Shown here piece by piece: positions 12,001-23,477 of a DNA stretch of 64,000 bases (position 1 is the first letter of the stretch; each line of letters begins with the position of its first letter). The translations under genes were made by a program, and so were the position numbers. The stretch is taken from NCBI GenBank assembly GCA_003116995.1, contig BDSL01000006.1, positions 1,178,001-1,242,000 on the forward strand, in the 5' to 3' direction. Source of the stretch: Yamagishiella unicocca (Eukaryota; Chlorophyta; Chlorophyceae; Chlamydomonadales; Volvocaceae). Under the pieces are notes generated by a model. It was not told where the DNA came from and made no database searches. It saw nothing but the letters and a program-made list of their open reading frames with translations.

Positions 12001-15000
12001 AATCTGGCTGGACAGCATGGCCAGCAGCAGGTTGACGATCTTGTTCTGCAGCATGGCGCTGCGGACCACGTCGTTGGCGTCGAGCAGGGTCACCTGCAGC
12101 AGGGGGTTTGGTTTGGTTTCGGCGCCCGATTGGGGTTTGGTTTGGTTTGAGCTTTGGGATTGGGTCAGTAACGGTGATCCAGCTGAGGGTCTCACGACCT
12201 GCCCCATCACCCCGCACCATCACCGACCATGCGTAGCGCACCCACAAGAGGCTGTGCCTCCTCATACCCCGACCCCGGATCGAGCCCCGCAACCCCCGCA
12301 ACCCCCGCGCCCACCACTGCGCGCATGATGACCGCGATGGGCTTGGCCGCCACCAGGTCCGCCCGCCCCGCGTACAGCATCGCCGTCAGCCAGTCCAGTG
12401 CGTCCCCCAGCGCGTACTCGGGAACCAGCCGCAACACGGCGGATGCCTCACCCGCACCGCCGCGGGACATCCAGGCAACCCAGTCCAGCTGGGCGGAGTC
12501 GGGCGACAAGGGACGGGGGAGCAGGGGGGCCAGGCGGCTCAGCACCGAAATCTGAGAAGGAGGCGTGGGTTAGACCACAAAAACGCAAACGCACAAACAC
12601 ACACGCGCATCGGGCCATATCCGGGTTATTGATTTAACGTGGAGTTTTCGCGGCTTGGCGCGGCTTGGCTGTAATCTCACGGCTTGGCTGTAATCTCACG
12701 GCTTGGCTGTAATCTCACGGCCGGCGCCGCAGGGCCCTTACCTCCAGCACCGCGAACGCCGTGAGGTTGTCCGCGAACAGCGGCTCGTTCAGGTGCGCCT
12801 CGCAGCAGTCCTCGAACAGCCGCATCTCGGTGGCCAGAGGGTTGGACCAGGGATCCCGGCCGCGCACGTCGGCGGGGTCCAGGCCGTCCGCGCCGTCCTC
12901 ACCCCCCGCCGCCGCGGCGCCCATCTCCATCTGGTAGCGCTGGCGGAAACGGTGCAGCACGGCGCGCTTCCTGCGTGGGAACGTGGGCATGCCGGAGAAC
13001 TTGGGTTGGCTATCGGGAAGCCTGTGGACGCGGCCCGTCGAGGGCGTGCTAGAGGAAAAGAAACCAACTAATGCTGCGGGAGGGGGGATGTCGTGATGTC
13101 TGGGCAACCCCTTCTCCTTTCCTCGATCTTCTGCCCCACGCTTCGCTCGAGCCCTCTCTCCCAGCATCTCTCCCCGGCCCGCCAGTCCCGCCCCGCCTGT
13201 CCCGCCTGTCCCGCCCCCCACCCTCCTGTCCTCACCGGTGCAAGGTGGGTACCGGCCCCACGTGCATCAGCAGCTGCGTGAGGAAGAAGACGTCGGCCAT
13301 GAAGCTGGGGGCCCCCTCGCCGCCCACGGCATCGGACTGGTGCGGGCGAGTCAGCGCGGGGACACATTGGTAACGGAGTTAGTGGGACGAGGTGGAGCCA
13401 GGTGGGGTAAGCTGGGGGCGGCGCAAGTTGTGCCAGTCACTTCAGCAGGAAGCAGCGGACGCGTCTCCGTCACCGCTCAGCGCCAAGGACGCAAGGTGGA
13501 GTCTCAGAGCGCGTGAGCGGTGGAAATGGCGGTGACGGGCCCTCGTGTCCCTCCGCCCCGCTCTGCCCCCGGGCCCTCGTGTCCCTCCGCCCCGCTCTGC
13601 CCCCAGGCCCTCGTGTCGCACTCCCCCCTCATGTCCCCAGACCCTCCCGCACCTGCACCAGCAGGGGGGGCGCCGTGGTGGGTGGGTCGTCGTCCGTCGT
13701 GAAGCCACCGGCGCCGCGAGAGCCTGCCGGGGGCGGGGATGGGGATGGGGGTGGGGGTGGCAGCGGAGCCAGGGAGGGGGCCTGTTGGAGTGACCCTCAC
13801 CACCTCACCACCTCACCACCTCACCACCTCACCACCTCACCACCTCACCACCTCACCACCTCACCACCTCACCACCTCACCACCTCACCACCTCACCACC
13901 TCACCACCTCACCACCTAGTGCACGGATGCACCGCACCACGGCACCCTCAGACCCCACAGACGCAACTTGGCCCGCACACCCAGCGAGTCACCAGTGCAG
14001 CCGCCAGGGAAGCAAGCAGCACCCGCGCACGCGGCGCCGCCGGCGTCGTGGCGTCCTCGTCCGGGTCCCCCGTCCCTACCAGACCCACCTCGCCCCCTCG
14101 GCAGTCACCGCATTACCGCCGCCGCCGCCTCGCCGCAGCCCCACCCTTCCCGCGTGCCCTAACCTGTCCCACGTGCCCCCGCCCCCGACTTCCTAGCACG
14201 CGGCCTTTCCTCACAAACCTCACCCCGCTGCCGCCCTCACCCACCAGTGGCATTGAAGACCGACGACAGGTCCCCCAGCCGGTGGCGCTGCGTGCGGTAG
14301 TAGTCGGGGCGGAGGTGCTTGTCGAACAGGTCGGCGAAGCGGGGGGCGGCGGAGCCGCCAGCCGCCGCCGCCGGCGCCGCCGGGTCCGACCCGCTGCGGT
14401 ACCGGTCCAGCCAGCCGCTCACAAAGGGCTGCGCCAGCCTGAGGCAACCCCCGGTCACGTTGAGCAGGAAGCCGTCGCTGCCACCTGCACGGTAGGGGGA
14501 GGGGTGGAAAGGGAGGGGTGGAGAGGGAGGGGTGGCGGCTGGGCGTCAAGAGGGGCCTGATGGCCTGGGCGGCCAGGCGGCGGCACAGCAGCAGTCGTAC
14601 AGCTGGAGGAGCCGCACCCGTACGGCACACACGTGCCTGAGCCACATGGCAACAGCATCGCCCAGTCTGGCCATATCCCGTAACAGTAGATCAATGCCAG
14701 CCCCTCCCTCGCGCCTTTACAGGCCCCCCCCCTCCTTCCCCACCGCCCTCCCACCCTGCTCCCAAAGTATTTTGCCTCGTACACGAGTTTTCCTCGCAAC
14801 CCACCCTGCTCCCTGCCTCACCCGCCCAGCCCTCCGTACCGGGCCACACCCTGCCCCCTGCCTCACCCGCCACGAAGTCCGCGATATCCTGCTGGTTGCG
14901 CACGTCCTGCGTCTCACCGAACGCCAGCCGCACCGCGTTGGACCGACCCACCGCCGCCACCCAACTCAGCAGCGCCTCGCGGCTCAGGCCCCCGTCCTAG

Positions 15001-18000
15001 AGCGGGTTGGGAACACCGGATTGGGTTGGGAACAGCGGGTCGGGTGGGATTGGCGGGCGGGAATGGTGCTGCAGTGATGCAGCGGTGGCGTCGCGCCTTG
15101 CGCTGCATGGGGTACGACCCAGCGATTGTGGTGCGGGGTGTCAGGGTGGCAAGGAAACTCGTCTTCGGAGGGCCGGGTGATGAGTGGACCCCGCCGGGAG
15201 GGAAGAATAGGTGCCGCCAGCCGCCTGACCCCGTCTCCCTCCCTTGACCACCCACCTTGACCCGGCTCAGCCGCAGCATCAAGTGACCCGCCCCGTCCTG
15301 CAGGGCCGCGAGGGGCGGAGGGCGGAGGGAAGGCGGAGGGAGGGCGGAAGGAGGGTGGAAGGAGGGCGGAAGGAGGGCGGAGGGAGGGCGGAGGGGAGCG
15401 ATGTTGGCTGGCGGAGCTGACAGGCGGGGGGCCCGCTGCATGCGGCGGGGCTGTGGGGCAACCGGTGGGGTGGGCATACCCTCGCACGCGTGGAGGCGTT
15501 CACCCGCAGCGTAGCTGCTGCACTGACGCAGGCCCCAGAGGACCCCTGCAGACCCCTCGGCACGGCGCGGCTGCTGCCCGCACCAGCACAAACACACACC
15601 GCCACAGGCCCCCCGGGGGCCTTCTCGCTACCCTCCCGCGGCGGGTTTCCGAATTACAGGTTTCCACTCTTATCCGCCCCCCCGGCCCCCCGGCCCCGGT
15701 TTCCTCGCAACCCACTCCCCGCCCCACGCACAGGGGCCCCGGCGGCCCCGCCCCCACCTGCACACGTGCCATCATGGCCTGCAGTACGGTACGGCAGGTC
15801 TGTCCTGCGCCGTAATTCTTGGGGTAACCCCTGGTCTCCAGGAACGCCTGCCTCGCCGGGCTGGCCACCTTGAACAGCTGGAGCGCCTCCTGAGGGTGGC
15901 AGTGGTGGTTGGCGGTTGTGGTTGCATGCGTAGCAGGGGCGCGTGGGACTGAAAATGGGAAGCGAGTTGGGTTGTCAGGTGTTGCGGGACACACCGATAA
16001 TATGTGAAGAGCCAGGCGTGGCGGGAGTGTGTGCCGCACCTGTGTATGGGCAGGTTTACGAGGGCACCCGCAGGGGGTTGTGTGTCTCCTTAGCACCCCT
16101 CCCCCACGATACAACCGCACGCTTCCTTTCCGCTGCTACCGACACAAGGTGCCCCCACCCCGCGGCGCTACGGCCACCCCACCTGGCCGCTGGGCATGGG
16201 GCTGGATCCGAAGAGGGGCGCCAGCACGCAGGACTGCTCCAGGGCCTTGGCGGCCTGGCCGGGGCGGGCCCGGGTCATGGCCTCCACGTCGTCCAGCAGC
16301 AGGGCGGCCTGGGGGCCAGAAGGCGAGGGGGAGGAGGTGAGCGAGGGGGAGAGGGGCGGGGGGGGACATTAGGTTTTCGGAGCCATGGGCTGGTGTCTGA
16401 GGCGGTGGGGTTATGATGCAGAGGGTGCGGGGGTTGCGGAGCGGGATTAAACCCCGCCACCGCTGCCACCTCACTGCCACATCCTACACGCAAGTACTGA
16501 CGCCCACCTGGACGCTTAACCCTGTCACTTCCCACAAAATGTACATGCACGCCCCCTCCTCCTCCTCCACCGCCGTCGCCTTCCTCCCCACGCCGGCCCC
16601 CCGCCCCCCTCCTGCGCCGGACCCCACCAGGCACTGCTGCAGTCGCGGCGTGCAGGTCACCCGGTCCAGCACCACCAGCGGCCGCTCGAAGCCGCCCGCG
16701 TCGGTCAGCTTGCCGGCGGGGGCGAAGGCGCTGCGCACGGCGTCGCGCATCAGGCGGCGCCACACCCCGGCGTCGCGGTCCGTGGCGGCGGTGTCAAGCA
16801 GGGACTCCAGGAAGGGCTCGCACATGGTGCTGGCACCGCCGGCCTGCAGGTGCGGGGCAGCAGCCGGGGTTGAGGGGGGAATCAAGCCGCCGCCCGCTGG
16901 TGGGCGCAAGGGCGGGTGTGGGAACACGGCAGGGCGAGGCCCATGGCCGCAACGGCCTCTCCTAAAAGGCGGAACGGGCACGGGGCGATACGGGCTGCAT
17001 CCCACCGCGCCGCCCCGCCCCAGCCGACCCATACCTTCGATGCCAACATCGGCCTCCAACCCGTCCCTGCTGCCCCGCCCGCCCATCTCCGGTCCGTTAC
17101 TTGAGTTGAGACGCACCGCTGGCTGACCCAGTCTACTCCATCACCCCTCGGTCGCCTTCACTTGCCTTTGTACAGCCCAGCAGCCCAGCCCAGCCCAGCC
17201 CAGCCCACGCTTTGTGGCAAATACGAACTCCAACGCTGCACCCAGCCCGCACCCACCAGCGCGTCCACGAACGCGGACGTCTGCGCCCCCGTGTCGAAGT
17301 ACAGGTCTGCGCCGTCGTCCCGCAGCAGCGAGAACGCCTCCCGGCACAGCACGCCGCTGAACAGGTCCACGGCCGCCGCCACGCCGCCCTCGCCGCCGCC
17401 GGGCAGCGCGGAGGGAGCCGGGAGCGCGTCATGCGCCCGGTGGAGGGCCTGCGGCTCAGCGGGGTGCAGCGCGGTGAGGCGGTAGGTTGGGTGTTCGCGA
17501 GGCGGCAACCACAAACAGGCAACCTCCGGTATGCGCGGACGTAGGGTTTGTGGTGAAACCCACCATCACCGCCACCACCACCAATACCACCACCACCACC
17601 ATACACAGTCCCCCAGCAGCATCAGCCTGCCCAGCCACGCCCCTCACACTTGACACCACATGGCTTCACTTCGAACAGGGCCCCCCTGTACTACCCCTCG
17701 GCGCACCTGCAGCCGGTCCTTGGGCGCCACCCTGCGCTGCAGCAGGGCGGAGGTCACCAGGCCCCGCAAGGAGTCCGCGCTGAGCTCGCGACCGCCGCTG
17801 CGGTCCGGGTGGCGGCGAACGAGGAAGAAACACGGGGGGGGCGGGAAGAGCGTAAACCGCGAGGCCGAGGGGGCGGAGGGGTGCGATGTCATCCAGGCAA
17901 GACGGATCCGTGCAGGTCCGAGTGCGATAACGGGCGCAGGCGGCGGCAGGCATGCGAGGCCCACTGGCGGAGAGAGCCTAAGCAGAACCCAGTAGCACAA

Positions 18001-19999
18001 GCTGGGCGCACGGCACCGCCATGCAGGCTGAGACGGACAGCGCCACACCACCAGCAGCCGCCACAACCACAAGGAAGGCGCGCCTAGCTGCCTCACACCA
18101 CCTCGCGAGTGGCGCCTGTAGGCCCTCCCCAGCCCCCCCGCTCCCTCCCCCGGTCCCCGGTCCCCGGTGGAGGTCTCACTCCGCACGCACCCTGCGGCCG
18201 TGGAGGTCTTGAGGAACAGTGTGCCGGCCGCGATGGCGGCACTGTCCGACACCACCTTGACCTGCAGTGGCGGCGGGTGATTTGAGGCGAGAGGTTGGAC
18301 AGAAGAAGCTGGGCTGCAGCGCGGCTGGCCAGGTTGGGCAGGCCTTCCACTGCTGTCGTCCAGGTGGAGAGCTGTCGACTGTCGGCCTGCCCACCTGCCT
18401 AAACTAATACGCTGAGATGGAGTAGTCCAGGAAACCCGTGCAGATCCCGTTCATGACATTCCCCTAATCAATCCAATAGCCCCCTGCTGCTGCTACTCTT
18501 GCTGCGTCACGCCACACGCCACCCCTCCTGGCGCGGGCGGCTTTCCCAAGGGCCTTAAGCCAGCTGCCGCAGCCCCATGCCTGTCACGCAAGCCCCGAGA
18601 GAGCCGGCCGACGGCCCCCACCCGACCCAAATCCTTGAACTCCTGTCGCACCCGACCCACATCGCACAACCTAACCCGCTCAGCCATCCATCCATCCCAC
18701 CAGCCGACAACCCCACAAGCCAACAATCCCACAAGCACCCCTCGGTGGGGTCCTCCCGCCCCGTGTGGCCTCCCGCACCTGCAGCGCCTCGGCCAGGTGG
18801 CCGCTGACCGCCACCAGCTGCTCCTGTCCCACCAGGGTCACGTTGGCGGCGCTGAAGGCCGGGGGCGCCCTGGTCGCCGAGTACCAGGCCCGCAGCCGCG
18901 CAGCCCAGCCGGGTAGCGGCGTCACCTCCAGGGGGGGACCGCCACGTGCTGCAGCAGCGCGGCTGCCGCCGGTCTGGCCCGGAGCAGCTGCCGCCGCGGT
19001 GCCGGCGGCGGGGCCCAGCGCCGCAGCCATCGCCGCTGCCAACGCTGCCGTTGGGTTCTGCTGCTGCTGCTGCTGTTGCTGCTGGAGCTGCTGCCCCGGC
19101 TGCTGCTGGCCCGCTAGGAATTGCTGCAAAAGCGTCGCCAACAAATCGCCGCCTGCCATTTGCTGTTGCTGCGGCGGCGCTGCAGCAGCAGCTGGCGCAT
19201 AGGAGTGGGCTACGGGCTGAGGCGGTGGCGGTGGCGGTGGCGCGTGTACAGCTGCAGCTGCGGATATGGATGTGGGAACAGCCGTAGAACGGTACGTTTT
19301 GGGTCAAGTTCATGGGAGGATGCATCATGAGTAATGCAAGGGGGAGTGAAACTGCGCTGTCCAGGCCGCAAGCTGCACTGCATCATTGCCTACCTTGAAG
19401 ACCCTGAGATAGAAGTGCGGCTAAATCGACGAAGTTGGGCGGGGCGGCAGCGGCTGGTGGGCCCTGGGGCACGGCTGGGGCCACAGCCGGGACGGGTGCC
19501 ACAGCTGGCGAGGGGGCCACAGCCGGAGCGGCAGCCACAGCTTCTGCAGCCTCGTTTTCTAGATCTGATGCAGTTGTCTCCTGCGTTACGGTGTATGTGA
19601 GGTAGGTCGGGGATGGCCCATTCGCCATGCCGTCAGGGAACATGTATACACAAACGACAGCTTCCGCGAACGGTATCAAACGTTTGCACCTAGTTAAAGC
19701 AACCCCCTACGATGCCAGGCAAGGTCCACCGCTGCCGTAACCCAGCGAGCCATGAGAAATGCCCCGTCCATAAGCCAAGTGAGCAACACGCCCAGCACAC
19801 AATTCAACCCAAATTGATCAGCTTTCCTTAATCATAATGTGGATAGTTTGATGGAGGTGAAGGGTCGCAAACAGAAGTATAACGCGTGGCAGATCCGAAC
19901 ACAACGCAACGCGCACCATACCTGCAACGACAACGCCAAAGCTAGCTGCAACTCCATATCCTCGTCCATGAAGTTCTCATCCTGTGCCGGGGGATCCAT
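6001..19999 (-). CDS. UIM / UFD2-type E4 core / E2 (UBC) fusion protein
   Basis: Twenty-nine exons close in phase to about 1,601 residues: 19999-19922, 19580-19394, 19257-18779, 18261-18191, 17797-17707, 17448-17257, 16843-16628, 16308-16183, 15889-15758, 15297-15256, 14996-14867, 14484-14245, 13723-13653, 13336-13236, 12970-12742, 12551-12315, 12093-11989, 11619-11415, 11031-10802, 10391-10205, 9816-9704, 9346-9215, 8966-8610, 8366-8253, 8098-7913, 7514-7374, 7110-7030, 6678-6553, 6207-6001. Residues 14-28 look like a ubiquitin-interacting motif. Residues about 30-250 are Gln/Ala/Pro-rich. Residues about 300-1200 match the UFD2/UBE4 E4 core (for example SYDKYGMRYHI, KPEQYGFDLPVL). No U-box follows. 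Residues about 1320-1600 form a BIRC6/UBE2O-type UBC domain with NPNLYADGK and VCLSLLGTY; the catalytic Cys is near residue 1466. It should bind ubiquitin, extend chains and carry its own E2 activity. The 8610-8366 junction is the least certain join. Confidence 0.82.
6229..6252 (+). repeat. dispersed GGAAACCCGT motif copy
   Basis: One of a family of 20-30-base related stretches with core GGAAACCCGT and a frequent AGGTCGGTAC continuation. Other copies: 8476-8500, 11281-11300 (minus), 36366-36389, and shorter ones at 7861-7886 (minus), 18427-18445, 42842-42865, 43391-43416, 48011-48030 and 48041-48070. They are mostly intronic and occur in both orientations. Confidence 0.75.
7105..7107 (-). other. 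predicted catalytic cysteine codon of the E2 domain
   Basis: TGC in exon 27, second codon after the acceptor. It lies in the sequence DGK-VCLSLLGT, spanning the intron. In BIRC6 and UBE2O the matching Cys forms the ubiquitin thioester. The preceding NPN replaces the HPN of canonical E2s, as is usual in this subfamily. Confidence 0.85.
10418..10474. repeat. GGTTTTGGT-type tandem repeat in an intron
   Basis: Six or so copies of a 9-bp unit GGTTTTGGT/GGTTTCGGT, just upstream (on the gene strand) of the acceptor at 10392 in the E4-E2 gene. On the coding strand it reads ACC/AAA-rich and may weaken the pyrimidine tract. Confidence 0.85.
12650..12720. repeat. 19-bp tandem repeat containing TGTAATC
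   Basis: Three copies of CGGCTTGGCTGTAATCTCA at 12661, 12680 and 12699, preceded by a partial copy. They lie in the E4-E2 intron 12741-12552. The plus strand of each copy contains TGTAA, the algal poly(A) signal, but that is antisense to the gene. Confidence 0.9.
13797..13916. repeat. 9-bp minisatellite (CCTCACCAC)n in an intron
   Basis: About 13 near-perfect copies of CCTCACCAC, lying in the E4-E2 intron between 14244 and 13724. The array ends just before CTAGTGC. Being intronic, it does not affect the reading frame. Confidence 0.95.
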
Positions 20000-21544
20000 G
20001 ACCCCGACACCTGGTGCCGGTCCCAAACTGCCACCGCGAAAGCAACCTAGTAATGTAAAGAAATGGAATACCAGATGACTTCCTGGTCCTTACAGCTAAA
20101 TATGGGCTCGAATTGCTGGAATGGATGTTGCACTGTCGGCTGTCCCGTGTCCAATTGGATCCACCGTCAACCGCCACTGCATCGCATGCGCATGGCCTCC
20201 ACCAAAATCTCGTTGCGGCATCCGCATGTACGGCATCGATGGATCACATTGCAGCCCGATTCAAGGTACTGGTGGTGCCTTGCTACGTGACCGTATGGTC
20301 CAAAACAAGGCTCTGTGCTCCTTGGGACGGTCAGGGCCGCTGCCCCATCCATTGGCAATTAGCGCCCACCCTGAAACTTTCACCTGACTAACTTGGCCTA
20401 CAACCATTCTACACCTGGGCGGTACGCCACCTACCTGGAAGCGCCCTCCAGCCATGGCCCGTTCCAACCCCTTGTTCTTACCGCTGGGGAGCCGGCCGAC
20501 CGGCAGGCTAATACAAAATGGTTGGTGGAACGCGTGTCATGTCCTGCGTGTATCCATGTCTATCGGATAGATCTGGTTGGGCCAGGCTAATCGACGGCCA
20601 TGCCTGTCCTGCTGATGAAGTCGTAATATTCGTATGGGTTCGTACAAACGCTGCATGCCTCTGAGAGGCGGCCTCCACCAGCGCAAGTCCCTCTACAATG
20701 CAACATGTGATTTACCAGTAACACAATTCGGTCTAATCACTGAGTCACGTGCAGTGTGCGTGCGACAGTCCTATGTATTGATGGGCGCTTGGTGCCACGA
20801 CACAACGGGTGATCGACACAGCGTGTGCGAACACAGAACCCGCTCAGCAGTGGGGAGCAGTAACTGCAACGACTTCGGAAATGGCGGTACGACAGTGTCA
20901 ACATGTACGGCGTCGCTTGGTGCCGACTAAGGCCCGGGAAATGTATTCCCACCATGTCGAGCATGCCTTTTCCGCTAGTGTGTCATGCCCCAGCACCGCC
21001 ATGGTCGATTCGTGGGCATTAGTCATGGTTTCGGCCCTGCTCCAGAAACGCGAATCTGAGCGACGGTTGGAGTGAAATATCTCGCGAGTACGTTGTTAGG
21101 TACGGTTCGTTGACACTAACGGACGTCGTCTTATATCGTCGGATAGCTTTCGGCGTTGGACAGTAGCTGGCTCACGATCGGAGCCGAAGGGATAGGGTGC
21201 GCACGTCGGCCCATGTAGCCTACGCCGCCTTAGCACGGCCGGATGCCAGTCCTGGTATTCCCGGCCGTGCTCAATGCATCCTCTCGCACGAGGTGCACAG
21301 TTACAGACGTGTAACGACAGTGGCGACCATCTGTTGCCCCGCAAGTAACAGTGCAGCTGTGGGCCGCGCTTCGGTCGGGAGTCAGAATACCCTGGGCAGA
21401 ACCCGGAAGAGGTAGCGACTTGCGGCGTTCACCTAATAACGTGTCTACGACCTGGTCAGTTGTAGCCTAAGCGCTAACGACAGCGCACGTCCAGTCAGGC
21501 CTGGAGTCGGCCAGTACGGTCAGTCAGGAAAGCACGAACAGCAC

Positions 21545-21610
21545 GCAGTGTTACACCTAGTGTCCGTGACAGCCGAAGACTGCTGTAGGGCATGACAAGC
21601 GGCCACACAT
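21545..21610 (-). repeat. dispersed repeat copy A
   Basis: The reverse strand carries CAGCAGTCTTCGGCTGTC followed by CGGACACTAGGTGTA. A closely similar stretch occurs at 50055-50110 on the plus strand, inside a CHLI2 intron. Identity is high over about 50 bases and absent outside. It is probably the end of an old mobile element; no transposase is near. Confidence 0.7.
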
Positions 21611-21650
21611 GGGGGGAATTGCGGGAACCCCACCTCGACTGGTGTGGATT

Positions 21651-21724
21651 GTCACGACACAGCACGTAACTTGCACGGTATCGGAACCGGCACCTGATGT
21701 GCAAGCTACGTGCTGGATCGTGAC
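21651..21724. repeat. imperfect inverted repeat, 26-bp arms
   Basis: The left arm 21651-21676 pairs with 21699-21724 around a 22-base spacer, with only a few mismatches. Arms start GTCACGA and end TTGCAC. A transcript would fold into a stable hairpin. It could be a MITE-like remnant or a small-RNA precursor; the sequence alone does not decide. Confidence 0.75.
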
Positions 21725-22808
21725 ACAGGCAGTGGCCATCTGCAAACTACTGCAGGCGATTACGGCTCCCTTGATGCGGCTTGTCACCAGGAGGTGTAGG
21801 TGTGCCCCACAGGCTGCGTGGGATCCCAGAGGCCACGGGGCTGATGGAGCCAGGCGAGCCAGGCGGCCCCGCGGCTGCCCCTTCTCGGGGCCGCCTACAA
21901 TTCCTGAAGGGACCACGAGCCCCGCAGATAGATGCCTCGCCGCCACCACCAACCCACGCCACCGCCATGAAGTTGTGAAACGGGGAAAGCGCCACGGCCG
22001 CCTGCCAAGGCAATGGCAAACGCAGGCAACCTGTTTCCCATTATGAGCTGCGCCAACAGCAGAAGCAGCAACATTGGCACACGCATTATCGTCCGGCCAC
22101 ACGCGTCTGGGCCTTCAGGTACGGCTGGGCTGCCGACTGTACCATCGGGTTGAGATGCGGCCGGAGTGAAGTCCGTTGATTGCCGTACAATAGGCAAGGC
22201 CATTGACATCGGGGGAGATCGACATGTTTGCGGTGATGGGGAGGGGAGCCTCACCAATGCACCACTGCTGGGGTCGGGATAGGGTTACAAGGAGTGGAGC
22301 AGGGCTCACAGAAGCCTGCAGAAGAGACGCGTAATAGTCTTCAGTCCCAATTCGTGCCGCGCCGCTGCTGGGTCAGCTCCGACACGTAGGCAGGCGGCAT
22401 TTGGATGCGGCCGCGCAACTACTTTTGCGAGGGGAAGGCATGGCGCACGGCCAGCAGCAACTTCTTTGTGTTCCTTGCGTGGGCCACTGTCGGGGGAGAG
22501 ACGGAGATAGGATAAGCTGTTACGCAGCAAGAATCCCTCCCCGATGTTGGCGCGTTTGTGAACAGCCTGGACTAGCAAAGGGGTTTGGGGTCCCAGGTTG
22601 ACCGTAAGATGCCTGCTAGAGTCTAGTAACATATACTTAATGACAGTATACTTCTATTTGGTAGTGTTCTGCCGTGTTGCTGGAGAGAAGGCCCTCCCGT
22701 ATTACAGGGTTCAGGGCAGTACATAGGGTTCAGCCTTCAGCACATTTTGAAGACCAGGCGCTTACCTTTCCTCTCTCTCTTCACCCTTGAGCTTAAAGCA
22801 GTGCAAAG

Positions 22809-23423
22809 ATGGTGAGAATAACTGATACAGCTATTGTCTGTCACCTGCCGCCAGACCGCAGACATCCAACTTTTCTTTCGGCATCGACTGAGGCTGACGG
22901 CTATAAATGCTATTCCACGTGTAGGACGCCCCGGCTAAGCTCGCCATCGTCATGAAGGTCATCGGGCGCACTGGCTCTCGCGGCCAGGTGCGTCGGCGGT
23001 GGGGCCGCACTTGTTTTCTTTCTCGCGGCAGTGAAGATTAGTTAGGCTATAACTGGGACTATTGATAAACAACATACTTACCCTTGCATACAGCTTTGTG
23101 CGCGAACCTCGACGATGTTGTGCAATGAAAGGTCTGAGCCGTTTTCTGCTTCGCCTGTGCTGCGGCTTGCAGGTGACCCAGGTGCGCGTAAAGTTCTTGG
23201 ACGATCAGAACCGTCTGATCATGCGCAACGTGAAGGGCCCCGTCCGTGAGGGTAAGTGGGCATGGGGGAGTCGCTCTCACGCTTCTGCCCTTGGAGCTGC
23301 ACGGATTGAGTAGTGCACCCCCATCGTGCTCATTCGAATTCCCCTTTCTGTGGGTTTTGCCATATGACAGGCGACATCCTGACGCTGCTGGAGTCTGAGC
23401 GTGAGGCCCGCCGCCTGCGGTAA
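22809..23423 (+). CDS. RPS28: 40S ribosomal protein S28
   Basis: Exons 22809-22811, 22925-22987, 23173-23251 and 23371-23423 give 65 residues, the normal S28e length. The first coding exon is just the ATG: a GTGAGA donor follows at once, and the next exon starts at Asp-Ala-Pro, the usual second residues of this protein. Family hallmarks are [15 protein letters not shown], the [12 protein letters not shown] block and the C-terminal [10 protein letters not shown]28 sits on the head of the small ribosomal subunit near the mRNA exit channel. A TGTAA signal lies 50 bases after the stop. Essentially certain. Confidence 0.96.
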
Positions 23424-23472
23424 AGCAGCAACCATGGTACTAGACTGTGCTGCCTTGTAGCTGGAGAAAGAG

Positions 23473-23477
23473 TGTAA
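23473..23477 (+). terminator. poly(A) signal of RPS28 (TGTAA)
   Basis: TGTAA 50 bases downstream of the RPS28 stop; this is the standard chlorophyte polyadenylation signal, with cleavage expected 10-20 bases further on. Confidence 0.7.

Larger units (their letters stand above)
20000..22808. other. intergenic region between the E4-E2 gene and RPS28
   Basis: A divergent 2.8-kb interval with lower GC than the exons. It contains a 26-bp-armed imperfect inverted repeat at 21651-21724 and one copy of a dispersed repeat at about 21545-21610. Open frames here have no family motif. The promoter of RPS28, with a CT-rich stretch at 22767-22786, lies at the right end. Confidence 0.5.

Noticed and set aside
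21557..22102. 181-codon minus-strand frame
   Set aside because: It runs through the hairpin and the dispersed repeat and ends in sequence also found in a CHLI2 intron, so it is repeat-derived.
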